A DNA stretch of 10,415 nucleotides, taken from the NCBI GenBank assembly GCA_019689695.1, contig JADGHA010000118.1, positions 1 to 10,415 on the forward strand. Reading direction: 5' to 3'. Under the pieces are notes generated by a model. That model was not told the DNA's origin, made no database searches, and saw only the letters and a list, made by a program, of their open reading frames with translations. The stretch is from Micromonosporaceae bacterium (GTDB taxonomy: Bacteria > Actinomycetota > Actinomycetes > Mycobacteriales > Micromonosporaceae). Of this stretch, positions 6,422 to 10,415 are shown piece by piece. The translations under genes were made by a program, and so were the position numbers. Positions within the stretch are counted from its first letter, which is position 1, and each line of letters begins with the position of its first letter.

Positions 6422-6427
6422 AGCGTA
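6422..6427 (-). promoter_or_regulatory. -10-like hexamer, leaderless transcript of the 129-residue gene
   Basis: TACGCT on the minus strand ends 7 nt before GTG 6414. There is no Shine-Dalgarno in between and no clear -35. Confidence 0.35.
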
Positions 6428-6443
6428 GGCCGCCCGGTCAAGC

Positions 6444-6461
6444 ACCGCTCAGCAGAGCGGT
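6444..6461. promoter_or_regulatory. Perfect inverted repeat upstream of the 129-residue gene
   Basis: ACCGCTC (6444-6450) and GAGCGGT (6455-6461) surround AGCA. GGTCAA occurs once to the left (6437-6442) and again overlapping the right arm (6459-6464). The repeat lies 17 bp upstream of the putative -10. It is either an operator or a terminator of the hotdog gene; it has no T run. Confidence 0.4.
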
Positions 6462-6514
6462 CAACTGGCTGCCCCATCGAAGTACACATTGGCCACCAGT
6501 CCAACCGTGCGACG

Positions 6515-6928
6515 TCAGGTCCGCCGGATCAGGCAGGTCAGGCGGGCGGTGGCCACCCGCGCGCCCGTCTCGTCGCTAATTTCTACCGCGTACGTGGCGA
6601 CGGTGCGCCCGAGGTGGATGGCCCTCGCCACGCCGGTCACCTCGCCCTCGCGCACCGAGCGGTGGTGGGTGGCATTGATCTCGATGCCCACCGCGGCACC
6701 ACCACCGGAACGGGCCGCGTGCAGCATCGCGCCGACCGAGCCCAGCGTCTCGGCCAGCGCGCAGGAGGCCCCGCCGTGCAGCAGGCCGTACGGCTGGGTG
6801 TTGCCTGCCACGGGCATGGTCCCCACCACCTGGTCCGGCGACAGTTCCACAAGCTTGATGCCCAGCCGGGCGGCGAGGCCCTCGGGCGCGCTCAGCGCGT
6901 CCTTGACCGACTTGATCGCGGCGTCCAC
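6515..6928 (-). CDS. PaaI/MenI-like hotdog-fold acyl-CoA thioesterase
   Basis: This protein probably hydrolyses an acyl- or aroyl-CoA thioester in the cytosol. The 137-residue single hotdog domain carries the signature YGLLHGGASCALAETLGS (47-64), with HGG at 51-53 and the putative catalytic Glu60. It also has GIEINATHHRSVREGEVTG (81-99) and the C-terminal strand VATARLTCLI. This matches the PaaI / DHNA-CoA hydrolase / EntH group. A DHNA-CoA thioesterase role in menaquinone synthesis is possible, but no men genes are nearby. The start is GTG at 6928, with TACGGT 8 nt upstream and no Shine-Dalgarno. It diverges from the solute-binding lipoprotein gene across 110 bp. Confidence 0.9.
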   Translation of the reverse strand: MDAAIKSVKDALSAPEGLAARLGIKLVELSPDQVVGTMPVAGNTQPYGLLHGGASCALAETLGSVGAMLHAARSGGGAAVGIEINATHHRSVREGEVTGVARAIHLGRTVATYAVEISDETGARVATARLTCLIRRT

Positions 6929-6936
6929 GGTGAGTA

Positions 6937-6942
6937 ACCGTA
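6937..6942 (-). promoter_or_regulatory. -10-like hexamer, leaderless hotdog gene transcript
   Basis: TACGGT on the minus strand ends 8 nt before the GTG at 6928. No Shine-Dalgarno is present and no clear -35 is seen. Confidence 0.35.
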
Positions 6943-6973
6943 CCTAGCGGCGAACTGGACGGGCCACGGGCCG

Positions 6974-7004
6974 GTGTCACACGTGCCGAGCGGCGCGTTA
7001 GGGT
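6974..7004 (+). promoter_or_regulatory. Possible promoter of the solute-binding lipoprotein gene
   Basis: TAGGGT (6999-7004) fits TANNNT. TGTCAC (6975-6980), 18 nt upstream, is a weak -35 lying inside the small palindrome GTGT-C-ACAC (6974-6982). The leader would be about 30 nt and contains the strong GGAGGAGG Shine-Dalgarno before ATG 7039. Confidence 0.35.
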
Positions 7005-7038
7005 GCCCCAGACGGGTCGTTGGGAGGAGGACGGATCA

Positions 7039-8382
7039 ATGCACCTGGCACGCGGCGTTACGGTGGTCGCCTGCACCGCGGCTGTCCTGTGCTCCGCGGT
7101 GGCGTGCAAGTCCAGTGACACGGACGGTGATCCGGGCCGCACCACACTGGTCAGCCTGTACGGCGCGGACGGCAACATGAGCAACTCGTTCGGCGAGGAG
7201 TTCACCGACAAGCCGGGCATTCTCGACGGCATGAAGGGCACCACCCCGCTGACGCCGCTCTCCGACGACTTCAAGCGCCGCCTCCACGAGATCGACCCGA
7301 AGCTGAACGACTACACCTACGCCGCCGAGTCGTACGACGCCGTGGTGATCACCGCGCTCGCTGCCCAGCTGGCCGGGACGGTCGCCCCCAGGACGCTGGC
7401 CAAGTACATCAACGGGGTGACCACCGGCGGCGAGGAGTGCGACACCGTCAAGCAGTGCCTGGCGCTGGCCCGCTCCGGCGCCGATCTGGCGTACCGGGGC
7501 ATATCGCTGCGCCGCGGCGGGTTCACCGACGTGGGCGAGCCGTCCACCGCCTCGTACGCCACGCTGCACTTCGACGTCAACGACCAGCTGGACGACGGCA
7601 AGACCGAGTTCGTGGGCGCCGGCGACGCGTCGACCACCACCAAGGCGCCGGCCCCGCCGCCGAAGTCGACCGAAGGGCGCCGGCGCAGCGAGACGGGCGC
7701 ACCGCTGAAGCTCGGCGGGCTGCTGCCGAAGACGGGCGACCTGGCGCTGATGTACCCGCCGCTGATCGCCGGCGTGCGGCTGGCCCTCGCCGAGGTCAAC
7801 GCGGCCGGCGGAGTGCTCGGCGAGCCCGTGGAGTGGCTCGACGGCGACGACGGAACCGACCCGGCGGTTGCGGAGAAGACGGTGCAGCAGCACATCGCCG
7901 ACGGGGTACAGGTGATCATCGGGGCGGCGGCGTCCGGCATCAGCCGGGCGGTGCTGCCGGACGTGGTGAAGGCCGGGCGCATCCTGTTCTCGCCGAGCAA
8001 CACCGCGGCGGACCTGACCGAGGCGGACGACAAGGGCCTGTACTTCCGCACCGCACCCTCTGACCTGCTGCAGGGCAAGGCGCTGGCCGACGTGATGATG
8101 CGCGACTCGGTGCAGCGGGTGGCCATCGTGGCCCGCGCCGACGCGTACGGCGAGGGTCTGCAGCACAACGTCGCCGACTCCCTGCAGCGGGCCGGCCTGC
8201 CAGCCGACCAGATCAAGCTGCTGACGTACGAGCCGGCGGAGGGCGACGCGCGGCCTGACGTCTCCGAGGCGGTGCGGCAGGTCAAGGACTTCAACCCGGA
8301 CGCCGTACTGATCATCGGGTACGGCGAGTCGGCCGAGGTGATCAAAGGACTCGTCGCGGCAGGGGTGCAGATCCGCCACTGA
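7039..8382 (+). CDS. Solute-binding lipoprotein (Peripla_BP_6/LivJ type), apparently circularly permuted
   Basis: This is probably an extracytoplasmic ligand-binding lipoprotein. ATG 7039 follows GGAGGAGG with good spacing. Residues 1-22 form a signal peptide and Cys23 (SAVAC) is the likely lipidated residue. The order of the body is unusual. Residues ~36-192 match what is normally the C-terminal half of LivJ-type proteins: DGNMSNSFGEE, GMKGTTPLTPLSDDFKRRL, YTYAAESYDAVVITALAAQ, GGEEC...C, YRGISLRRGGFTDVGEPS. A Pro/Thr-rich linker follows (~196-222). Residues 223-447 match the usual N-terminal half: LKLGGLLPKTGDLA, GVRLALAEVNAAGGVLG, IIGAAASGIS, LYFRTAPSDLLQGKALAD, VAIVARADAYGEG, NPDAVLIIGYGESAEVIKGL. 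The frame and codon use are continuous throughout. There are no permease or ATPase genes nearby. The ligand is unknown. Confidence 0.9.
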   Translation: MHLARGVTVVACTAAVLCSAVACKSSDTDGDPGRTTLVSLYGADGNMSNSFGEEFTDKPGILDGMKGTTPLTPLSDDFKRRLHEIDPKLNDYTYAAESYDAVVITALAAQLAGTVAPRTLAKYINGVTTGGEECDTVKQCLALARSGADLAYRGISLRRGGFTDVGEPSTASYATLHFDVNDQLDDGKTEFVGAGDASTTTKAPAPPPKSTEGRRRSETGAPLKLGGLLPKTGDLALMYPPLIAGVRLALAEVNAAGGVLGEPVEWLDGDDGTDPAVAEKTVQQHIADGVQVIIGAAASGISRAVLPDVVKAGRILFSPSNTAADLTEADDKGLYFRTAPSDLLQGKALADVMMRDSVQRVAIVARADAYGEGLQHNVADSLQRAGLPADQIKLLTYEPAEGDARPDVSEAVRQVKDFNPDAVLIIGYGESAEVIKGLVAAGVQIRH

Positions 8383-8385
8383 GAC

Positions 8386-8411
8386 CCGGGAGAGGCTCGC
8401 ACGCTCTCCGG
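8386..8411 (+). terminator. Hairpin just after the lipoprotein stop
   Basis: GGAGAG (8389-8394) pairs with CTCTCC (8404-8409) around a 9-nt loop. CC/GG extends the stem past a one-base bulge. There is no T run. It is a possible stem-only terminator, as is common in actinobacteria. Confidence 0.4.
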
Positions 8412-8417
8412 ATTCCT

Positions 8418-8610
8418 GAACCGCCGCTCGACCTGTCCAGCGACGGGCAGTTGGACCTGCCCCTGCGGGGCAGCGACGGCGATAAGGCAGCCGACGTCAT
8501 GCTGCCCGACCGGCACGGCGGATACCCGGATCGAGGGCACCGACCACGATGGTCGGGCGGATGTGGTGTCCGTGTACCCAAACCCGGGTATCAGGCAGCG
8601 CACAGGCTGA
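8418..8610 (+). pseudogene. Decayed Asp-rich calcium-loop repeat gene
   Basis: Two frames each encode part of an Asp-rich repeat protein resembling the intact gene at 8792. One frame (through about 8510) reads LDLSSDGQLDLPLRGSDG then DKAADVMLPDRHGG. The frame one base later reads ADTRIEGTDHDGRADVVSVY then PNPG up to a TGA at 8608-8610. A one-base insertion or two-base deletion near 8511-8520 would explain the switch. No ATG with a ribosome site precedes it; TTG 8451 is the only start-like codon. A sequencing error is an alternative, since then an intact gene could exist but still would lack a clear start. Confidence 0.5.
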
Positions 8611-8642
8611 TCTGTTATGTCGGGGACGAATTGGGGATGCAG

Positions 8643-8673
8643 TCAAGGACCTGCCGGGGGGGCAGGTCCTTGA
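8643..8673. terminator. Perfect 13-bp hairpin with a five-G loop
   Basis: TCAAGGACCTGCC (8643-8655) and GGCAGGTCCTTGA (8661-8673) are perfectly complementary around GGGGG. It lies between the decayed repeat gene and the intact one. TT follows, but there is no longer T run. It probably ends upstream transcription. Confidence 0.6.
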
Positions 8674-8745
8674 TTCGCATACGGCTCCGGACGTGGCCGA
8701 GGGTGCCGAGATCGTCCCCGGGTCGCGTGACCGCGCCGGTACGCC

Positions 8746-8751
8746 TACCGT
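8746..8751 (+). promoter_or_regulatory. -10-like hexamer for the 84-residue repeat gene
   Basis: TACCGT lies 40 nt before ATG 8792 and leaves a leader with the AGGAG ribosome site. No convincing -35 is present. Confidence 0.3.
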
Positions 8752-8791
8752 GATCCCGGCAACAGGTTGGAGATCTTTGAGAGGAGCAGCT

Positions 8792-9046
8792 ATGGGCGCG
8801 GAGCCGGTCGAGACTCGAGGCGAACAGCGGGCAGACCTCATCGCGGCGGACGGTAACAAGGACGGCAAGACGGACCTGTGGGTCTCGGACACCGACGGGG
8901 ACGGCAAGCCGGACCTGTTCCAGTTCGACACCGACGGGGACGGCAAGGTCGACGTGACGATGGTGGACCGGGACCAGGACAACAACCCGGAGCAGGTGGT
9001 TGACGGCGACGGAGGCCTGCCGCCGGCTCCCCCCGTTACGCGTTGA
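8792..9046 (+). CDS. Small Asp-rich protein with calcium-loop-like repeats
   Basis: This 84-residue acidic protein is dominated by 13-residue repeats: ADGNKDGKTDLWV, SDTDGDGKPDLFQF, DTDGDGKVDVTMV, then the weaker DRDQDNNPEQVVDGDGG (about residues 19-74). The DxDxDG pattern resembles the Ca-binding loops of EF-hand, dockerin and thrombospondin type-3 repeats, so calcium binding is likely but unproven. It has no signal peptide, membrane segment or other domain; the tail is Pro-rich (LPPAPPVTR). The ATG has AGGAG 6 nt upstream. At the DNA level the repeats have a 39-bp period (8849, 8888, 8927), with a 21-bp identical core in the last two. The stop lies inside a large hairpin. It may be an intact relative of the decayed copy upstream. 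Confidence 0.82.
   Translation: MGAEPVETRGEQRADLIAADGNKDGKTDLWVSDTDGDGKPDLFQFDTDGDGKVDVTMVDRDQDNNPEQVVDGDGGLPPAPPVTR
8849..8965 (+). repeat. Three 39-bp tandem repeats within the Asp-rich gene
   Basis: The units start at 8849, 8888 and 8927. The first 21 bases of units 2 and 3 are identical (GACACCGACGGGGACGGCAA plus G). Unit 1 differs at several positions but shares GACGGCAAG. The repeats encode the Asp-loop units. Confidence 0.8.
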
Positions 9047-9102
9047 CCAGGGGCTCGGGTGGTTCCGTCGCGGCGGAACCGCCCGACCTTGATCAACGCG
9101 TA
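9037..9102. terminator. Large hairpin between convergent genes
   Basis: An inner 13-bp stem (9055-9067 with 9074-9086, one G-T wobble, loop TCGCGG) stacks on an outer 16-bp stem (9037-9052 with 9087-9102, one mismatch and one wobble) with only a 2-nt bulge between. The outermost 10 bp, TACGCGTTGA/TCAACGCGTA, are perfect and include the stop codon of the repeat gene. It is probably a strong terminator between the repeat gene and bldC. Confidence 0.7.
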
Positions 9103-9119
9103 GGGACCTGGGAAGAGTT

Positions 9120-9168
9120 CAGGGGTGAGGACGCACGCGGCCCCAATCCGCGGCTTGCCCCACCCCTG
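9120..9168 (-). terminator. Hairpin after bldC
   Basis: CAGGGGTG (9120-9127) and CACCCCTG (9161-9168) are perfect complements enclosing a second stem, CGCGG/CCGCG. It starts 11 nt beyond the bldC stop on the minus strand, so it is a likely terminator for bldC. Confidence 0.5.
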
Positions 9169-9178
9169 TCAAGCCTGT

Positions 9179-9388
9179 TCAGTCGCCCTGACGCTGCGCA
9201 GGGATCTGACCCTGCAGCAGGGCGCGCACCTCCGACTCACGGTAGCGGCGGTGCCCACCCAGAGTGCGAATTGCGCTCAGCTTCCCCGCCTTCGCCCACC
9301 GGGTCACGGTCTTCGGGTCGACACGGAACATCGACGCAACCTCGGCCGGTGTGAGTAGCGGCTCCGGTTCGTGCGTACGCGACGCCAT
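9179..9388 (-). CDS. bldC: BldC, MerR-like developmental regulator
   Basis: BldC is a small DNA-binding protein with a winged helix-turn-helix related to MerR but without an effector domain. In Streptomyces it delays entry into development. The 69-residue product aligns over nearly its whole length with the Streptomyces protein as I recall it: PLLTPAEVASMFRVDPKTVT (10-29, HTH), RWAKAGKLSAIRTLGGHRRY (30-49, recognition helix and wing) and REAEVRALL-like RESEVRALL (50-58). The ATG at 9388 has GGAGGAG 8 nt upstream. It is monocistronic, convergent with the Asp-rich repeat gene, and preceded by a 270-bp intergenic region. Confidence 0.97.
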   Translation of the reverse strand: MASRTHEPEPLLTPAEVASMFRVDPKTVTRWAKAGKLSAIRTLGGHRRYRESEVRALLQGQIPAQRQGD

Positions 9389-9420
9389 GGGTCACTCCTC
9401 CACAGGTGTTTCATAGACGA

Positions 9421-9441
9421 CGGCCGGGGTCCCGCCGGCCG
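9421..9441. other. Hairpin in the bldC upstream region
   Basis: CGGCCGG (9421-9427) and CCGGCCG (9435-9441) are perfect complements around a 7-nt loop, 33 bp upstream of the bldC ATG. It may form in the 5' leader or be an operator. An 11-bp palindrome, ATGTC-C-GACAT (9472-9482), lies further upstream. Confidence 0.4.
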
Positions 9442-9526
9442 ACGCGTATCCCATCGTCCGGCTAGTCCCCGATGTCCGACATGGGCCGAACGGCCGAAGG
9501 TCCGTGGATGGAAGGATGATGAATGA

Positions 9527-9559
9527 CCGATTTTTGACACTTTTACCAGTACAAATCGG
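9527..9559. promoter_or_regulatory. AT-rich inverted repeat upstream of bldC
   Basis: CCGATTT (9527-9533) and AAATCGG (9553-9559) are perfect complements 19 bp apart, in the most AT-rich part of the bldC upstream region (about 9525-9580). A perfect TTGACA (9534-9539, + strand) lies just inside the left arm but has no suitably spaced -10. A binding site for a regulator is plausible. Confidence 0.35.
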
Positions 9560-9626
9560 ATCTTATTGGGGTTAAGCACCCGGGTTGGGAGCGCTTCCGT
9601 GCCCACAATCTACGCAAACCGCATGG

Positions 9627-9641
9627 CCTGGTCAATCCAGG
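9627..9641. terminator. Weak hairpin after the leftward gene
   Basis: CCTGG (9627-9631) and CCAGG (9637-9641) flank TCAAT, 18 bp beyond the TAA of the leftward gene at 9659. The stem is only 5 bp, so the call is tentative. Confidence 0.25.
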
Positions 9642-9658
9642 TTGGTGGGCATTTGTCG

Positions 9659-10415
9659 TTAATTGCAGCGCTCCAGTAGCTGGATCGCCCGCCACCGGCT
9701 CACCAGCTTCTCGTAGGCCTCCGTCGCGGCGTCCGTGTCGCCCCTGGCCAGCCCCGCCAGACCGGCCGCGACCAGGCCCGGGGAGTCGTCCTCGCGCAGC
9801 GTCTCGTCCGGCAGCAGGTCCACCAGACCGCCGTAGTCCAGCTCCACCACCGACCGGGGGTGGAACTCCTCCAGCCAGCGCGCGCCCTCCTCGGCCGCCG
9901 CGGTGATGGGTACGTCGCCGACCGACTTGCGCAGCACGGAGACGCCGCGGTGCGCCCGCCGGCGGGCCTTCGAGATCTCCGTGCGGTAACGCAGCATCCG
10001 CCGCTCCGGCTGCAGCGACAACTCCCGCTCGTCCAGGTCGACGAAGACGAACCAGCGCAGCGGCACGCCCCACGTGGCGATCTGCTCGTGCAGCCGCGGC
10101 ACCCCGCGTTCGAGCACCCTCGCCCCACTGCGCCAGTCGTCCACCACCGCCCGTGCCTGCCCGGCCAGGACCGGCGGCACGAACGCGTCCGCCAGCACCG
10201 ACGGGACGCCGTCGCGGGCGCTCAGCGCCGCCTCGGCCACCCGCACCCGCAGGTTCCACGGGCAGACCAGCAGCGTGTCCTCGGCCTCCAGGACGTACGC
10301 CTCCTCCGGCAGGTCCGGCAGCCGTGTCCAGCCGGCGCCCAGTGCCTCCAAAACCGCCGTCCGCTGCCGCACCGGCCCCTCCAGCGGCGTGACCGCCCGC
10401 CCCTCCCGGACGTAG
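9659..10415 (-). CDS. Unrecognised protein upstream of bldC, N-terminus outside the window
   Basis: I do not recognise a named family. At least 251 residues are encoded, and the frame stays open to the right edge (…YVREGRAVTPLEG before PVRQRTAVLEALG). The internal GTG at 10372 is therefore probably not the start and the gene is cut by the window. The protein looks soluble: no signal or membrane segment, a central WFVFVDLDERELSLQ stretch, a basic stretch near YRTEISKARRRAHRG and a helical C-terminus (AYEKLVSRWRAIQLLERCN). It reads in the same direction as bldC with 270 bp between them and ends with TAA at 9659. Codon use is typical of the window. Its position next to bldC may be conserved, but I cannot verify that here. 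Confidence 0.82.
   Translation of the reverse strand, partial: YVREGRAVTPLEGPVRQRTAVLEALGAGWTRLPDLPEEAYVLEAEDTLLVCPWNLRVRVAEAALSARDGVPSVLADAFVPPVLAGQARAVVDDWRSGARVLERGVPRLHEQIATWGVPLRWFVFVDLDERELSLQPERRMLRYRTEISKARRRAHRGVSVLRKSVGDVPITAAAEEGARWLEEFHPRSVVELDYGGLVDLLPDETLREDDSPGLVAAGLAGLARGDTDAATEAYEKLVSRWRAIQLLERCN

Noticed and set aside
5320..6579. Rightward 419-codon open frame across the SRPBCC gene and beyond
   Set aside because: It overlaps well-supported genes in other frames and its translation is low-complexity Arg/Ser/Pro, typical of high-GC shadow frames.
7003..7038. GTG at 7003 as the start of the lipoprotein
   Set aside because: It would add 12 residues ahead of the signal peptide and include the strong Shine-Dalgarno that clearly serves ATG 7039.
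7036..8379. Leftward 447-codon frame antisense to the lipoprotein gene
   Set aside because: It is the exact mirror of the lipoprotein codon frame, rich in His/Gly/Arg, with no recognisable domain.
8451..8753. TTG-started open frame as an intact gene
   Set aside because: Only its first third looks like protein; beyond about 8515 the sensible coding switches frame and the tail is unstructured, so a decayed gene fits better.
8849..8965. Tandem 39-bp units as a CRISPR array
   Set aside because: There are no spacers; the units are contiguous, in frame and encode Asp-loop repeats.
9043..9354. Rightward frame overlapping bldC
   Set aside because: It lies over the terminator hairpins and antisense to bldC.
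9534..9575. TTGACA at 9534 as a rightward promoter
   Set aside because: The -35 is perfect, but no TANNNT lies 16-19 nt downstream and no rightward gene follows.

Overview
The window is high-GC DNA with strong G/C third-position bias, GTG starts, many genes that seem to lack Shine-Dalgarno sites, a bldC gene and a Glu-Asp-Phe tRNA cluster. Together these point to an actinobacterium. The gene set would suit Micromonosporaceae (Micromonospora/Actinoplanes-like), but that family placement is inference. The left edge (about 1-50) carries two long G runs and does not continue the gene it interrupts, so it looks like a low-quality contig end.

Layout. (1) 1-2695: carotenoid genes. crtB (phytoene synthase, 3' part missing) reads leftward. 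crtI (phytoene desaturase) reads rightward and overlaps idi (type I IPP isomerase) by 4 bp. crtB and crtI diverge from a very compact bidirectional promoter. (2) 2798-3700: a membrane-anchored NodB-type polysaccharide deacetylase. (3) 3724-4161: a tRNA operon with its own promoter, tRNA-Glu(TTC), tRNA-Asp(GTC), tRNA-Phe(GAA) and a terminator. (4) 4162-4595: no protein gene, but an AT-rich patch with a good leftward sigma70-type promoter, possibly for a small RNA. (5) 4596-6928: a YoaK/DUF1275 membrane protein (leftward), an SRPBCC/AHSA1 protein (rightward), a hypothetical protein and a hotdog thioesterase (both leftward). (6) 7039-8382: a lipoprotein of the branched-chain amino-acid-type solute-binding family whose two halves are in swapped order. 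(7) 8383-9046: a decayed Asp-rich repeat gene followed by an intact 84-residue protein with calcium-loop-like repeats. (8) 9055-9388: strong hairpins and bldC (leftward). (9) 9659-10415: the 3' part of an unrecognised conserved-looking gene, leftward.

How the genes fit together. Idi balances IPP and DMAPP for isoprenoid synthesis. CrtB would make phytoene from GGPP and CrtI would desaturate it. The GGPP synthase (crtE) is not in the window. The other genes appear to be independent single units. The solute-binding lipoprotein has no permease or ATPase beside it.

The most notable observation is the apparent circular permutation of the solute-binding protein. Next are the shared -10 region between crtB and crtI, a group of TACNNT hexamers placed 6-8 nt before start codons (putative leaderless transcripts), the intact/decayed pair of Asp-rich repeat genes, and a candidate small RNA next to the tRNA cluster.
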